Part shown: positions 50,114 to 60,869 of the stretch, piece by piece
How positions within the stretch are numbered: the first letter of the stretch is position 1
Layout: every line of letters starts with the position of its first letter
NCBI GenBank assembly: GCA_035712365.1
Contig: DASTAW010000032.1
Span: forward strand, 1-64,000
Length of the DNA: 64,000 nucleotides
From: Terriglobia bacterium
Lineage (GTDB): Bacteria; Acidobacteriota; Terriglobia; UBA7540
Direction: 5' to 3'
The notes under the pieces: generated by a model
The model's input: only the letters and a program-made list of their open reading frames with translations
Database searches by the model: none
What the model was told of the DNA's origin: nothing
Translations under genes and position numbers: made by a program

Positions 50114-53053
50114 GTGCAAGGCAATACCGTTTCCCACTATCGCATTCTTAAAAAGCTCGGCGGCGGAGGCATGGGTGTGGTGTATAAGGCCGAGGACACC
50201 ACGCTCGGGCGATTCGTCGCGCTGAAGTTTTTGCCCTTAGAGGCGTCGGAACGTAGCGGCGAGTTCACCTTGCCACCGACAGGTAGCGGCGATCCCGCTA
50301 GGGCGGGATCGCCACATGGCGGCGTAAAGCCGCCGCTACCCTCCAACCGCACTGCCCTCGAACGCTTCCAGCGTGAGGCGCGCGCCGCGGCGGCTTTGAA
50401 CCACCCCAACATCTGCACGATTTACGAAGTGGGCGAGCACGAAGGCCAGCCGTTCATCGCCATGGAGCTGCTGGAAGGCCAGACGCTGAAGAACCGGTTG
50501 GCCGTAGGGGCGAGCCTTGCGCCCGCCCAGGGGCGCCCACAAGGGGCGCCCCTACAGATTGACCAGATGCTCGACCTGGCCATCGAAATCGCCGACGCGC
50601 TCGACGCCGCGCATCAGAAAGGCATCATCCATCGCGACATCAAACCGGCCAATATTTTTGTCATCCCGCGAGGCGGGACGGTCCAGGCGAAGGTTCTCGA
50701 TTTCGGTTTGGCAAAATTGACTGTAGGGGCGGGCCTTGCGCCCGCCCAAGGGCGCCCACAAGGGGCGCCCCTACCGGGATCACCCGCAGATGCTCCCACC
50801 GCCACCCTTGACCGCGAGCATCTTACCAGCCCCGGCGCGACGGTGGGCACGGTGGCTTACATGAGCCCGGAGCAGGCGCGAGGCGAAGCGCTCGACGCCC
50901 GCACGGACCTGTTCAGCTTCGGCGCGGTGCTCTATGAGATGGCCACAGGCAGGCAAGCGTTCAGCGGCGAAACGACGGCGGTGATTTTCCACAAGATTCT
51001 TGCCGAAGACCCAGCGCCGGTCACTCGGCTCGACCCGGACCTCCCGGAGAAGCTTGAGGAGATCATCGCCAAGTGCCTGGAAAAAGATCGCGATCTCCGT
51101 TACCAGCACGCCTCCGACATACGAACCGACCTCAAGCGTCTGAAGCGCGACACGGGCTCGGGCCGTGGCACGGGCGCTCCCGCCCGTGCTTCCAAAGAGC
51201 ACGGGCAAAGTGCCCGTGCCACGACTGCCGCAGACGCCGAAGATGGCGGCACAAAGCCGCCGATGCAGTCCGCCGCCTCCGGCACTCAGCAGATTAGTTC
51301 CGATTCACAGGTTGTCGCGGCCCTTGTCAAACGTCACAGGAAGTCTCTCTTCGGCGGGCTGGCAGCGGTTGTCGTCCTCGCGGCAATCCTGGTCTACTGG
51401 CTGATGCCACCCCTGCCGCCGCCCAGCGTTTCAGACTTTGTCCAGCTTACCCATGACGGGCTTCCGAAAGGATTGAGGGGCACCGATGGCTCGCGGCTTT
51501 ATTTTCTGGAGCAAATCCCCAACAGCCTGAATGCGGTCGCTCAAGTGCTGGTGAGCGGAGGAGATGTTGCGCCCATCCCTCTGCCCTTGCCAACTATGTG
51601 GCTCTTAGGTGTGTCGTCAATCGGATCCGACTTGTTGCTGGAAGACATGCAAGGCGTATACTCAGGCCCTATTGGCCAGGAAGGCCCGTTCTGGGCGCTT
51701 CCGGCTATCGGCGGCTCGCCGCGGCGCTTGGCCGACGCACTCGGCCATGATGCAGCATGGTCCACGGACCAGAATAAGCTGGTGTACGCGAAGGGGAAAG
51801 ACCTTTACCTTGCCAGTGGAGACGGAACGGATTCCCGCAGACTTGTTTCCCTCGAAGGCGCAGCGTTCGCGCTTGCATGGTCGCCCGATGGAAGCGAGAT
51901 CCGGTTTTCTGCTGACGATCCCAAGACCCAGCTCAGCTCAATCTGGCAGATCTCGGCCGATGGCGGAAATCTTCACCAACTACTTCCTGGCTGGCATCCT
52001 GGCGCAGCCGGGTGTTGCGGCAAATGGACGCCTGAGGGAAAGTACTTTATTTTCGTCTCTGATGGCCAGATCTGGGCCATCCGCGAGACCGGCAGCTTCC
52101 TGCGTAAAGTCAACCACGAACCTATGCAGCTCACGTCTGGAGCCATTACGTATGGCGAGCCACTGCCCGGAAAAGACGGCAAGAAATTGTACACGGTGGC
52201 GGGGCTTGCTCGCGGCGAGTTGGACCGTTACGACGCGAAGTCCCGCCATTTTGTGCCGTTTCTTTCAGGCATTTCAGCTAGCTGCGTAAACTTCTCACGC
52301 GACAAACAGTGGGTGACCTACGTCAGTTATCCCGAAGGAAACTTATGGCGGAGCAGGACCGATGGAAGCCAGCGGCTCCAGCTCACATTTCCGCCAATGG
52401 CCGCCATCTTGCCTCGCTGGTCGCCCGATGGCAAGGAGATTGCCTTCGTGGGAGGATCTCCGAACCAGACCACGAAAATCTACCTCGTCTCCGCTGGCGG
52501 AGGTACGCCGAGGCAAGTGACGCAGGGCAATACCAATGAAAACGACGTGACGTGGTCGCCGGAGGGGAATTCGATCATTTTCAATACCGAGCCTCAGACG
52601 GGTGAAGCAATTGCCAGCGCCGTCTTTGAGCTGGATCTGAAAAGCGGAAAGCAGACCAGGCTGCCTGGATCGGAAGGTCTTTATTCGGCTCGCTGGTCTC
52701 CTGATGGCCGGTACGTGGTGGCGACTCCGCCTGATAATAAGAATATGGTGATCTTTGATTTTTCCAGCCAAAAGTGGACCCAACTGACCTCGTTGCCGCA
52801 GCAGACATGGGAAGAGTGGTCGCACGACGGCCAGTTCGTCTACTTCTGGGGGACATCGGCGAAAGGCGAGCCGGCAATTTACCGGGTGCGTGTCAGCACG
52901 CGAAAGGTCGAAGAAATCGTAAGCCTCAAGGACTTCCGCCAGGCCCCCGGCCTCTTTGGCGGATGGGTGGGGCTCAACCCGGACGATTCGCCTCTGCTCG
53001 TAAAAGACACCGGCACGCAGGATATTGTCTCCATGGATTTTCACGCGCCGTAG
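50114..53053 (+). CDS. Ser/Thr protein kinase with membrane anchor and TolB-like propeller
   Basis: A 979-residue Pkn-type kinase. The N-terminal Hanks domain (about residues 8-365) has [14 protein letters not shown] (Gly loop), VALKF with the ATP-binding Lys (38), [12 protein letters not shown] (catalytic Asp near 175), LDFGLAKL (near 196) and [11 protein letters not shown] single membrane segment ([21 protein letters not shown]) lies near 418. The C-terminal half is a PD40/TolB-type beta-propeller, probably a periplasmic sensor. In-frame palindromic DNA elements add foreign peptide blocks at several places, including [17 protein letters not shown] and a twin copy after DFG. The start is uncertain: a TTG at 50099 is also possible. 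Confidence 0.92.
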   Translation: MQGNTVSHYRILKKLGGGGMGVVYKAEDTTLGRFVALKFLPLEASERSGEFTLPPTGSGDPARAGSPHGGVKPPLPSNRTALERFQREARAAAALNHPNICTIYEVGEHEGQPFIAMELLEGQTLKNRLAVGASLAPAQGRPQGAPLQIDQMLDLAIEIADALDAAHQKGIIHRDIKPANIFVIPRGGTVQAKVLDFGLAKLTVGAGLAPAQGRPQGAPLPGSPADAPTATLDREHLTSPGATVGTVAYMSPEQARGEALDARTDLFSFGAVLYEMATGRQAFSGETTAVIFHKILAEDPAPVTRLDPDLPEKLEEIIAKCLEKDRDLRYQHASDIRTDLKRLKRDTGSGRGTGAPARASKEHGQSARATTAADAEDGGTKPPMQSAASGTQQISSDSQVVAALVKRHRKSLFGGLAAVVVLAAILVYWLMPPLPPPSVSDFVQLTHDGLPKGLRGTDGSRLYFLEQIPNSLNAVAQVLVSGGDVAPIPLPLPTMWLLGVSSIGSDLLLEDMQGVYSGPIGQEGPFWALPAIGGSPRRLADALGHDAAWSTDQNKLVYAKGKDLYLASGDGTDSRRLVSLEGAAFALAWSPDGSEIRFSADDPKTQLSSIWQISADGGNLHQLLPGWHPGAAGCCGKWTPEGKYFIFVSDGQIWAIRETGSFLRKVNHEPMQLTSGAITYGEPLPGKDGKKLYTVAGLARGELDRYDAKSRHFVPFLSGISASCVNFSRDKQWVTYVSYPEGNLWRSRTDGSQRLQLTFPPMAAILPRWSPDGKEIAFVGGSPNQTTKIYLVSAGGGTPRQVTQGNTNENDVTWSPEGNSIIFNTEPQTGEAIASAVFELDLKSGKQTRLPGSEGLYSARWSPDGRYVVATPPDNKNMVIFDFSSQKWTQLTSLPQQTWEEWSHDGQFVYFWGTSAKGEPAIYRVRVSTRKVEEIVSLKDFRQAPGLFGGWVGLNPDDSPLLVKDTGTQDIVSMDFHAP
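50253..50340. repeat. In-gene palindromic element A (kinase)
   Basis: An 88-nt GC-rich palindromic block inside the kinase gene. GTAGCGGCGA occurs at 50253 and 50283, and the block closes with CGCCGCTACC. It encodes about 29 residues between the ATP-binding Lys and the ALERFQREA helix, where other kinases of this type have only a short loop. Confidence 0.75.
50504..50555. repeat. In-gene 52-nt palindromic element B (kinase)
   Basis: Starts GTAGGGGCG and ends CGCCCCTAC, with inner GC palindromes. Encodes [17 protein letters not shown] between the hinge region ([11 protein letters not shown]) and the [15 protein letters not shown] helix. Differs from the copy at 50723 at 2 of 52 positions. Confidence 0.85.
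50723..50774. repeat. In-gene 52-nt palindromic element C (kinase)
   Basis: Near-identical copy of element B, in the same reading frame, encoding [17 protein letters not shown] directly after the DFGLAKLT motif, that is, within the activation segment of the kinase. Confidence 0.85.
51165..51222. repeat. In-gene palindromic element D (kinase)
   Basis: A 58-nt element from GTGGCACGGGCG to GCCCGTGCCAC, in the linker between kinase domain and membrane segment. Its start matches the intergenic element at 24544-24627, so this repeat family is present both inside and outside genes. Confidence 0.8.
51245..51261. repeat. Short palindrome E (kinase linker)
   Basis: GGCGGC, ACAAA, GCCGCC. The same stem with a GTAAA loop forms the end of element A, suggesting a reduced copy of the same repeat. 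Confidence 0.5.
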
Positions 53054-53165
53054 CCGCGCTTGCTTAGACCTCGCCCCCCTGAAGAAATCTACGTTCAATC
53101 CCGCAGTTTCCAAAGCTGCAAAACTCTGCGATACTTGCTGCTATCCTGCGCCGAGGTCCTGAATC

Positions 53166-54683
53166 ATGAAAAGCAAGACGACGATTGGATTCCTGGCTGT
53201 GATCTGCTGTTGCTTTCTGGCGCCTGCCGTTACGGGGCGATCGCAATCTGACAACCTGGCATCGCAATTCGGCCTGTTTGAAGATCATCAGGACGTGGGG
53301 ACTGTCCTGCATTCCGGGTCGGTGAAGTACGACGCCTCAGCCCAAAGCTATACGATCTCCGGCAGCGGCAACAATATGTGGCTTTCAGAAGATGATTTCC
53401 AATTTGTCTGGAAAAAAGCGTCGGGCGACGTAACGTTGACGGCGGACATGGCGTTTGAGGGAACCGGAGGCAGCGAGCACCGCAAGGCCGTGCTGATGGT
53501 CCGCCAGAGTCTGGAGCCCGATTCCGTCTATGCAGACATTGCTCGGCACGGCGTGGGGCTCACATCGTTGCAGTGGCGGGAGGAGAAAGGCGACACCACG
53601 CACGAAGTGCAGGCCAATATCAACGCGCCCGCTCGCCTGCGGATCGAAAAGCGCGGCGATTACTTCTACATGTTCCTGGGCGAGGGTGACGACCTGAGAT
53701 TCGCCGCGGGCTCGCCATTGATCCAACTGAAGGCGCCGTTTTACGTGGGCCTCGGCGTCTGTTCGCACGACAAGGACCGGATCGAAACGGCGGTCTTTTC
53801 AAATGTTCATCTTGAAGTCTCCCAGCCTGCGCCGTCGGCGAAAGCGGCGATTTACAGCACGCTCGAAACGGTCTCCATCGACTCTGGCGACCGGCGCGAG
53901 GTCTACACAACCGAAGGCCGCATTGAAGCGCCCAACTGGACTCCCGACGGCAAGCTGCTGCTCTTTAATCGCGATGGCCAGCTCGAAAGAATTCCCGTAG
54001 AAGGCGGCGAGCCCGAGCCGCTGGATACCGGGTTCGCCACGCGCTGCAACAACGATCATGGCATTTCGCCCGACGGCGCCTCGCTGGCCATCAGCGACAG
54101 CTCGCAGGCGGAGCACGAGTCGCTGATTTACGTCGTTCCGCTGGCCGGCGGCACGCCGCGACGCGTCACCAGTAAGTCGCCATCCTATTTTCATGGATGG
54201 TCGCCCGACGGCAAAACGATTGCTTTCTGCGGCGAGCGCGACGGAAAGTTTGATGTCTACACGATTCCCGCGGCGGGCGGGGAAGAAGTGCAGCTTACCA
54301 AAGACGCGGGCCACAACGACGGCCCGGAATATTCTCCCGACGGCAAGTATATTTACTTCAACTCCAGCCGCTCGGGCCTAGAGCAGATCTGGCGCATGCA
54401 TCCTGACGGCACAGGCCAACAGCGCGTGACGAACGACAACACGAACGACTGGTTTCCGCATTTTTCCCCGGACGGAAAGTGGATGGTGTTTCTTTCTTAC
54501 CCGACCGAGGTCACCGGCCATCCCGAAAACAAAAATGTGATGCTGCGCCTGATGTCGATGAGCGACGGTAAGATAACGCCGCTGGCGCGCCTGTTCGGCG
54601 GGCAGGGAACCATCAACGTCGCATCCTGGTCGCCCGACAGCCTGAATCTAGCCTTTGTCAGCTATCACCTGCTGCCGCAATAA
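53166..54683 (+). CDS. Exported LamG-like plus TolB/PD40 propeller protein
   Basis: A 505-residue protein with a signal peptide ([19 protein letters not shown]). An N-terminal beta-sandwich (about residues 30-210, with [19 protein letters not shown] and [21 protein letters not shown]) resembles DUF1349/concanavalin-like domains. A TolB-type propeller follows with repeated SPDGK motifs (near 250, 345, 400 and 440). It probably binds glycans or proteins in the periplasm; no catalytic residues are seen. It starts 112 nt after the kinase, whose C-terminal half has the same propeller type. Confidence 0.82.
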   Translation: MKSKTTIGFLAVICCCFLAPAVTGRSQSDNLASQFGLFEDHQDVGTVLHSGSVKYDASAQSYTISGSGNNMWLSEDDFQFVWKKASGDVTLTADMAFEGTGGSEHRKAVLMVRQSLEPDSVYADIARHGVGLTSLQWREEKGDTTHEVQANINAPARLRIEKRGDYFYMFLGEGDDLRFAAGSPLIQLKAPFYVGLGVCSHDKDRIETAVFSNVHLEVSQPAPSAKAAIYSTLETVSIDSGDRREVYTTEGRIEAPNWTPDGKLLLFNRDGQLERIPVEGGEPEPLDTGFATRCNNDHGISPDGASLAISDSSQAEHESLIYVVPLAGGTPRRVTSKSPSYFHGWSPDGKTIAFCGERDGKFDVYTIPAAGGEEVQLTKDAGHNDGPEYSPDGKYIYFNSSRSGLEQIWRMHPDGTGQQRVTNDNTNDWFPHFSPDGKWMVFLSYPTEVTGHPENKNVMLRLMSMSDGKITPLARLFGGQGTINVASWSPDSLNLAFVSYHLLPQ

Positions 54684-54694
54684 GCGGGCCACCC

Positions 54695-54853
54695 GTCATG
54701 CTGAGCCCGTTCGCCTTCCATTGCCGACGGCCCCGAACGAAGTGAAGAGCCTGTCCTGAACAAAGCGAAGGAGGCTCAGGGTAAACTCCGCCCATCATCT
54801 ACGGATTGTACTGAGAATCAACAAAGCAGGTCCTTCGCTTCGCTCAGGATGAC
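54695..54853. repeat. Intergenic repeat with GTCATGCTGAGC / GCTCAGGATGAC ends
   Basis: A 159-nt spacer element opens GTCATGCTGAGC and closes TTCGCTCAGGATGAC, with internal GAACGAAGTGAAGAGCCTG and CAAAGCGAAGGAGGCTCAGG words that are partly inverted copies. It lies between the stop codons of two convergent genes and is a typical dispersed, non-coding palindromic repeat. Confidence 0.65.
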
Positions 54854-54881
54854 GTGGCGTAGGGGTCGTTTCAGCAACCCG

Positions 54882-56930
54882 TTAGCGTTGAGCTTGTGCC
54901 GTTGCAGCGGGTGAAAGCGTCCAGGGTTTGCCGTCGAACTTTTCGGAAGAATGCGCGCCGAGCAGCTTGAGGACGGTAGGCGCAACGTCCATGAGGCTGG
55001 GATCGGAGGAATCGAGTTTGCGGTTGATAAAGAGTACCGCCTGGGTGTCTTTTGGGTCGGAGGCGCAATGGTCGCCGCTCCACTTGCGCGTGTTGGGAAC
55101 CACAATGTCGGGCGGGATGGCTCCCAGCGAGGTTTCCCAGGAAGTCCGATAACCGGGCAAAAAATTGAGCTGAAGTTCGGGCGCTTGATTGACGTAGGCC
55201 CCATGGTCAATTTCATGGCCCAGTGAAACGTCTTCAAGCACGGGCTTGTTGGTGCGCGGGTCGCGGAACGCCAGAAGCCTGGCGCGGATTTCTTCTTCCA
55301 CCTGGCGGGCCTGCTGGCCGGGCTCGATGATGCCATAACGCTCACGCCCGTAAATGTTCAGATAGATCTGGCCCAGGCCGAGCGCGTAGGCTTTGGTCCG
55401 GCTCCAGTCAACGTTGGGGAAGAAGTTGGAGTGGCTGTAGAGGTTTTCCAGGCTGTACTGGTTATCCTGTGCCTCGGGATTCTTGAGGACCATGTAGCCG
55501 TTCTTCACCAGCCACGTGTTCGTGTTAAAGCCGTAGTTGAAGGCGTGGAAACCGTGGTCGGAAACGACAATCAGCGTGGCGCCGGGCTTCATGTTTTTCT
55601 CAACTTCGCCCACCACTTTGTCCGCCGCCTGGTACACCTGCAGGATGGCGTCTCCGTATTTTTTTGCAAGCGCGGGATCGTAGCGGGGGCTCGAGGGATC
55701 GGTCAGCCGCCAGAACATGTGCTGGACGCTATCCGTGCTGGTGTAGACGGTCACCATCAGGCTGGGAGGATTGTTCTGGAGCTGGTCCAGCAGCATCCTG
55801 GTCAGCTTATCCATGGTGTGGAACAGGTCCTGGAGAAATACGCCTTCGTCGATGCGCTCCTCGTTCAGCGCCCAGGTGTCGTGCCACCAGCCGAGCGTCT
55901 TGAAGTCTCCCCACTTCTGGGCCAGTTGCTTGCTCCAGCCGGCGGGATAAGTGACTGCCAGAGCGGGGTCCTTCGGATCGATGTTTAGCGGCGACATGTA
56001 GATCCGCAGATTGGGCGATGACTCGAGAACGTAAAACCGGCTGATGGCGCGGACCGACATAAACATATTGATGGGAAACTTTTCGCTGAACCAATTGCTC
56101 CAGTGGCCGCTGGCGACTGTTTCCGACTGGCCGTCCAGTTGAATGGCGACCGATTTGCCATCCGGCGACAACTGAAATTCCACCGGGATTGAAATCCGCT
56201 TGTACTCATCGGTTGTGGGATCGACCGGTCCTGAGATTTCGCTTTTGGCGCTGCGGCCGTTCATTTCCAGGCGGACCAGCATCCCGCCGAATTCGGTGCT
56301 GCCGGCCTCTTCCGCAGGCAGGTTGGAAGCAAAGTAGAAGAATGTGCCCCAGGTCCCGCGGATGTCAGGAACGCCCAGCCCCGCCATCAGCTTGCCGCCG
56401 GGCACCGGTGTGGGCGGGAATTCGAGCGGCATCCTAAGCACCGTGGTCTTGTAACCGGCATCGGCGGCCTCCTCATAGAAAGGAGTCCCGTGCCGTTGGT
56501 TGGTGACCTTGGGGCCCTTGATGGGAATCAGGCCAAAAAGGAATTTGGGTTTTTCCTGGGCTACCAGGCCGATCCGGGGAAGATAAGTCTGAGGGTCGCG
56601 CGCAAGAAAATCGTAGATGCCGGTCCCGCCCGGATTCAATCCTGTCGCGAATGCCGCCCAGGCCACGGGCGATTCCGGAGGGTTGGTGGTTCCCAGCTTT
56701 GCGAAAGTGCCGGTCTGGGCCAGACGCGCGAAGTTCGGCAGCTTGCCTTCCTGCATCCACTTGGCGGCAAGATCGGGCGACATTCCGTCGAAGCCGAGAA
56801 CGACAACCTGGTTCTTAACAGGAAGGGTAGCTTTGTGGCTGCACGCGGAAGTGGCCAGGATGAGAGCGGCCAACACAAGCGCCAGGGAAGGAATTCCGGC
56901 GGACGGTCTCAGTTGTTTTCGCGAGCCCAA
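54882..56930 (-). CDS. Lipoprotein alkaline-phosphatase-superfamily phosphodiesterase
   Basis: A 682-residue enzyme of the type I phosphodiesterase / nucleotide pyrophosphatase family. The N-terminus (LALVLAALILATSACS) is a lipobox-ended signal, Cys near residue 30. Metal ligands begin in VVVLGFDGMSPDLA (Asp near 48), the nucleophile region is PPESPVAWAAFATG (near 85), then STDSVQHMFWR (near 402) and VVSDHGFHAFN (near 460), with further ligands from VDWSRTKAY on. It would hydrolyse phosphodiesters or phosphonate-like head groups at the envelope; the substrate is unknown. Convergent with the propeller gene. Confidence 0.88.
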   Translation of the reverse strand: MGSRKQLRPSAGIPSLALVLAALILATSACSHKATLPVKNQVVVLGFDGMSPDLAAKWMQEGKLPNFARLAQTGTFAKLGTTNPPESPVAWAAFATGLNPGGTGIYDFLARDPQTYLPRIGLVAQEKPKFLFGLIPIKGPKVTNQRHGTPFYEEAADAGYKTTVLRMPLEFPPTPVPGGKLMAGLGVPDIRGTWGTFFYFASNLPAEEAGSTEFGGMLVRLEMNGRSAKSEISGPVDPTTDEYKRISIPVEFQLSPDGKSVAIQLDGQSETVASGHWSNWFSEKFPINMFMSVRAISRFYVLESSPNLRIYMSPLNIDPKDPALAVTYPAGWSKQLAQKWGDFKTLGWWHDTWALNEERIDEGVFLQDLFHTMDKLTRMLLDQLQNNPPSLMVTVYTSTDSVQHMFWRLTDPSSPRYDPALAKKYGDAILQVYQAADKVVGEVEKNMKPGATLIVVSDHGFHAFNYGFNTNTWLVKNGYMVLKNPEAQDNQYSLENLYSHSNFFPNVDWSRTKAYALGLGQIYLNIYGRERYGIIEPGQQARQVEEEIRARLLAFRDPRTNKPVLEDVSLGHEIDHGAYVNQAPELQLNFLPGYRTSWETSLGAIPPDIVVPNTRKWSGDHCASDPKDTQAVLFINRKLDSSDPSLMDVAPTVLKLLGAHSSEKFDGKPWTLSPAATAQAQR

Positions 56931-57089
56931 ACGACGATTCTAATATTCCCCAGGCCCGAACGTCGAGACAAATTTAGCCCTAAGCGCTCGCAGATGGAGC
57001 ATGCTGATCCCGTGGCGTCTGGCGTTTGTACAACGATAATTGCCTGGAACCTGAAACCAATGCTCCATGAGAATCACAGAGGCCAAACA

Positions 57090-57305
57090 TCAGCCTTCGC
57101 GCCAGCCCGATACGTCACAGCGGACGGCCAGTGTCTTGTGACCTTGATCGGCGATCTCCTTGGCGGCGGCTTCCACTTCCTTCTCGTTCCAGTCCGCCAA
57201 CACCACGGAAGCACCTGATTCAGCAAACGCCTTCGCTGTGGCGAGACCCAATCCGGATGCAGCACCTGTAATGAGTGCAACTTTGTTTTCAAAAGAAATG
57301 TTCAT
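57090..57305 (-). pseudogene. Truncated short-chain dehydrogenase (SDR) fragment
   Basis: A 71-codon fragment with a complete SDR N-terminus: NKVALITGAASGLGLATAKAFAESGASVVLADWN (cofactor Gly motif) and AVRCDVSG. It then stops, whereas family members continue for about 170 more residues with the NAG and YxxxK motifs. The downstream DNA in all frames does not restore the SDR. It lies directly after the aldo/keto reductase on the same strand, so a two-gene operon seems to have lost its second gene. Confidence 0.8.
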
Positions 57306-57333
57306 AACGAGCTCCTCACTTTTCAATTGCCAC

Positions 57334-58332
<999 letters not shown>

Positions 58333-58461
58333 CTAAACTCCTCTGACAAAGTTCGGGTTTGGAACATGTGTGTGTTTCTCCGTACTTCGATGGCTTGCAA
58401 GCTATTTCAAAACCCTTCGCAAGGCGATCATGAAGCAGGCGATACGAAAGTACACCTGCCA

Positions 58462-59349
58462 TTACTTCAATCGTGAGTAGGAGCGATCGAGCGTAAAGGA
58501 CATCGTGCCGACCGCTTTTTCGGTATACGCGGTAAGCGCCTCGCGATAGAAATTCAGGCTGCGTTGACGGATGGACGCCTCCTGAACATTCGGGTACACC
58601 ACGTGGTTGGTCTCATGGAGAATGACGCTCAGCAGCCGGAGGCGGTACTGCTTGGCGTGAAATTCTTCGAGCCGGCTGCCGTCTAAAAATTTCGCGTCCA
58701 GGGCCGTGTCGCTGAGCGGCAGGGCCTGCCATTTGAGGATCTGCTCGCAGGCAATGTCCAGTTCACCGGCATGTTCGCCTCCGAAGGCATCGTGGGGCAC
58801 GGTGAAGGGACCTTCGCTGACGGCCGCGTGCCGGTGTCCCAGGCATCCGCACACGTTGGTCCGCTGGAGCTGGATGATGACCAACTGCGGGGCTTGGATG
58901 AGGGTCTCATCATAAGGTTCCCGGCACCTGTCGGGCACCTCCATCCAGTCGCGTTCCAGAGTGCGGACTACTTCTGCAGCACGCCCGGCATCGCGCGCGC
59001 GATGGGCAATCACGTAGAGCGGGCGGGGGCGGTCAGGAAGCGCAGCCAGCAGGTAGCGGCGCCCGCGCAGCCACTCGCGCCACCGGAGGGTGCGAGGGCG
59101 CGAATCGAGGTGGTTCCAGATGGCCGCTTTCAAGTTTGCTTTTTCAGGGCACACAGGGCCTCCATCCTCCTCAACCGCTCTGCTGGGTTCGTCCGCCGGC
59201 CTGTTTGCAACCGCTACCCAACCCCGGCAACTCTCCGGCCTGTTTTTTGGGAGACCTCCAGCCCTTATCGTAAACCCATATACGGCGGCGATGCCAAGGG
59301 AAAGGCTGGTGATGAGGACTGATGAAAGTGCAGGGCCGGACCCCGCCAC
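58462..59349 (-). CDS. Membrane-anchored protein with an HEXXH motif
   Basis: A 295-residue protein with an N-terminal hydrophobic segment (LSSVLITSLSLGIAAVYGFTI, residues 8-28). A VILHETNHVVYP motif near residue 242 matches the zinc-metalloprotease HEXXH pattern, in the last third of the protein. Four Cys residues occur (for example CREPYD and VCGCLGH). The start is GTG. I do not recognise a family, so protease activity is only a possibility. It follows the GT87 gene by 21 nt on the same strand and may be in its operon. Confidence 0.6.
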   Translation of the reverse strand: MAGSGPALSSVLITSLSLGIAAVYGFTIRAGGLPKNRPESCRGWVAVANRPADEPSRAVEEDGGPVCPEKANLKAAIWNHLDSRPRTLRWREWLRGRRYLLAALPDRPRPLYVIAHRARDAGRAAEVVRTLERDWMEVPDRCREPYDETLIQAPQLVIIQLQRTNVCGCLGHRHAAVSEGPFTVPHDAFGGEHAGELDIACEQILKWQALPLSDTALDAKFLDGSRLEEFHAKQYRLRLLSVILHETNHVVYPNVQEASIRQRSLNFYREALTAYTEKAVGTMSFTLDRSYSRLK

Positions 59350-59370
59350 GCGCCCGGCGCTGACGCCGCT

Positions 59371-60654
59371 TCATGTAGCGTTGGCGATTGGACCCGCGAC
59401 ATTTTCGTAGCCTGGCTCCTGGCTCCTATTCGCATGCAGCCTCAGTTCCCGGCTGAGCATGACAAGGAAGAGCAGGATCGGCCAGAAGAACAGATACATC
59501 AGGCCATGGCGCATCAGCAGCAGGTAGATCGGGCTCAGGTAGAAGAAGGCAATGAGGGCATAGACTGGAAGCCGCCGGTGGCCCGTGAAAATCTCGTTCT
59601 TGATCGACCGATTCAACACCAGGACGAAAGGGATGAGAAGCAAAGATAGATCGTGCAACTGCAGGTGATAACTGACCAGAATCGACACCACCAGCGAAAG
59701 ACTGAAGCCCAGGTCAAAATCCATTTCTGAAAGCGCGCGGCCCAGCGGCCACTGCCTGACGGCCCACAACACTGCGATGGTCGAAAGCAAAACGATGAGC
59801 GGTTTCTCGAAACCGTGGGGCATAAAGCCAGGAGCCATCATTTCGACGGCGCCGCGAATGTTGGGCATGGTGTTGGACAAGATGCCGAGCGCGCTCTGAA
59901 CGCTGTGCGAAGACAGGCCCTTCACGAGGCTGGAAAGAAATGCGGCGTAAGACAATGTCCCCCGAAATCCCGCGACCGGAAGTGAAAGCACGAACAGAAT
60001 GGCCGAGGAAATCGCGAAGCCCGAAACTACTTTCCACCGCCGCCACAGAACAAACGGAACCAGAAAGGGTATGGCGTATTGAAACTTGAAAAGAGCAATC
60101 GCCAGAAAGCAACCTGCTTTGAGTTCGTGCCTCTCCTTCAGGCTGGCGAACACGAGCGTGAAAGCCAGGAGGAGTAGAAGAGAATCCTGTCCCTGAAGCA
60201 AGTCAACAAACACCGGGAAGAAGCCAATGAATGCCAGGACCGGAAGGGGAGTCCAAACGGCTTTCAATTCCGCCATGTATGGCCAAAGCAACCATACCGT
60301 CAGCGACAAAACCATAAGGCTGAAAGCCAGCCAGATGATGTATGCCGTCGCGTACGGGACGTAGGCGAGGGGGAGATACAGCAACGCCTCGAAAGGGGGA
60401 TGATCATAGATGAGCGTTCCGCTGCGGGTAGTTACGTTCGGGTATAAGGCCGATTGCATTTGGCCCTGTGCAGCGATGTCATAGAGTTGGGATGACTGTC
60501 CGCTCCGAACCATCCTGACCGCGCTGTAGAAAGCAGAAAAGTCAGCCGAGCCCTTCAACGCGTCATCTTTGGCGCGCCAGAAGAGCATCAAGTGGAATAG
60601 CAGCAGGAAAGCGAAAAACGCAAAAAGAATCGGATGCAGGTTCCCTTTCTTCAT
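59371..60654 (-). CDS. GT87-type polytopic membrane glycosyltransferase
   Basis: A 427-residue protein with about ten hydrophobic segments and the GT87 N-terminal signature: a first segment (HPILFAFFAFLLLFHLMLFW), then DFSAFYSAVRMVRSGQSSQLYD with the catalytic acidic residue region, and YDHPPFEALLYLPLAYVPY. GT87 enzymes use polyprenyl-phosphate mannose or related donors and act outside the membrane. The start at 60654 is chosen because the upstream open frame contains a clear promoter (TTGACA and TAAAGT). Little leader remains before the ATG. Confidence 0.85.
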   Translation of the reverse strand: MKKGNLHPILFAFFAFLLLFHLMLFWRAKDDALKGSADFSAFYSAVRMVRSGQSSQLYDIAAQGQMQSALYPNVTTRSGTLIYDHPPFEALLYLPLAYVPYATAYIIWLAFSLMVLSLTVWLLWPYMAELKAVWTPLPVLAFIGFFPVFVDLLQGQDSLLLLLAFTLVFASLKERHELKAGCFLAIALFKFQYAIPFLVPFVLWRRWKVVSGFAISSAILFVLSLPVAGFRGTLSYAAFLSSLVKGLSSHSVQSALGILSNTMPNIRGAVEMMAPGFMPHGFEKPLIVLLSTIAVLWAVRQWPLGRALSEMDFDLGFSLSLVVSILVSYHLQLHDLSLLLIPFVLVLNRSIKNEIFTGHRRLPVYALIAFFYLSPIYLLLMRHGLMYLFFWPILLFLVMLSRELRLHANRSQEPGYENVAGPIANAT

Positions 60655-60667
60655 AAAAGGTGGAACT

Positions 60668-60696
60668 ACTTTAGGGTCAATGATGGCGGGTGTCAA
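60668..60696 (-). promoter_or_regulatory. Predicted promoter of the GT87 gene
   Basis: Reading leftward, TTGACA (60696-60691) and TAAAGT (60673-60668) are 17 nt apart and lie just before the ATG at 60654. Confidence 0.6.
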
Positions 60697-60829
60697 GCTG
60701 ACTCAACCTGCGGACGGAGCGGAGGATTGAAGGTGGTAATTTCGCGTGAACCGGACATGGCCTTGCGAAGAGCTCGAAGAGAATTCATCGTAACCTGCAA
60801 TGGCGTGCTCTGTCTGATGCAGAGTGGTT

Positions 60830-60857
60830 GCAGGGGCACGGCGTGGCGTGCCCCTGC
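60830..60857. terminator. Palindrome after the TonB receptor gene
   Basis: GCAGGGGCACG and CGTGCCCCTGC pair perfectly over 11 bp around GCGTGG, 12 nt beyond the TonB-receptor stop. It may end that leftward transcript or be another REP-like element; there is no T tract. Confidence 0.5.
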
Positions 60858-60869
60858 TCTCGAACGGCA

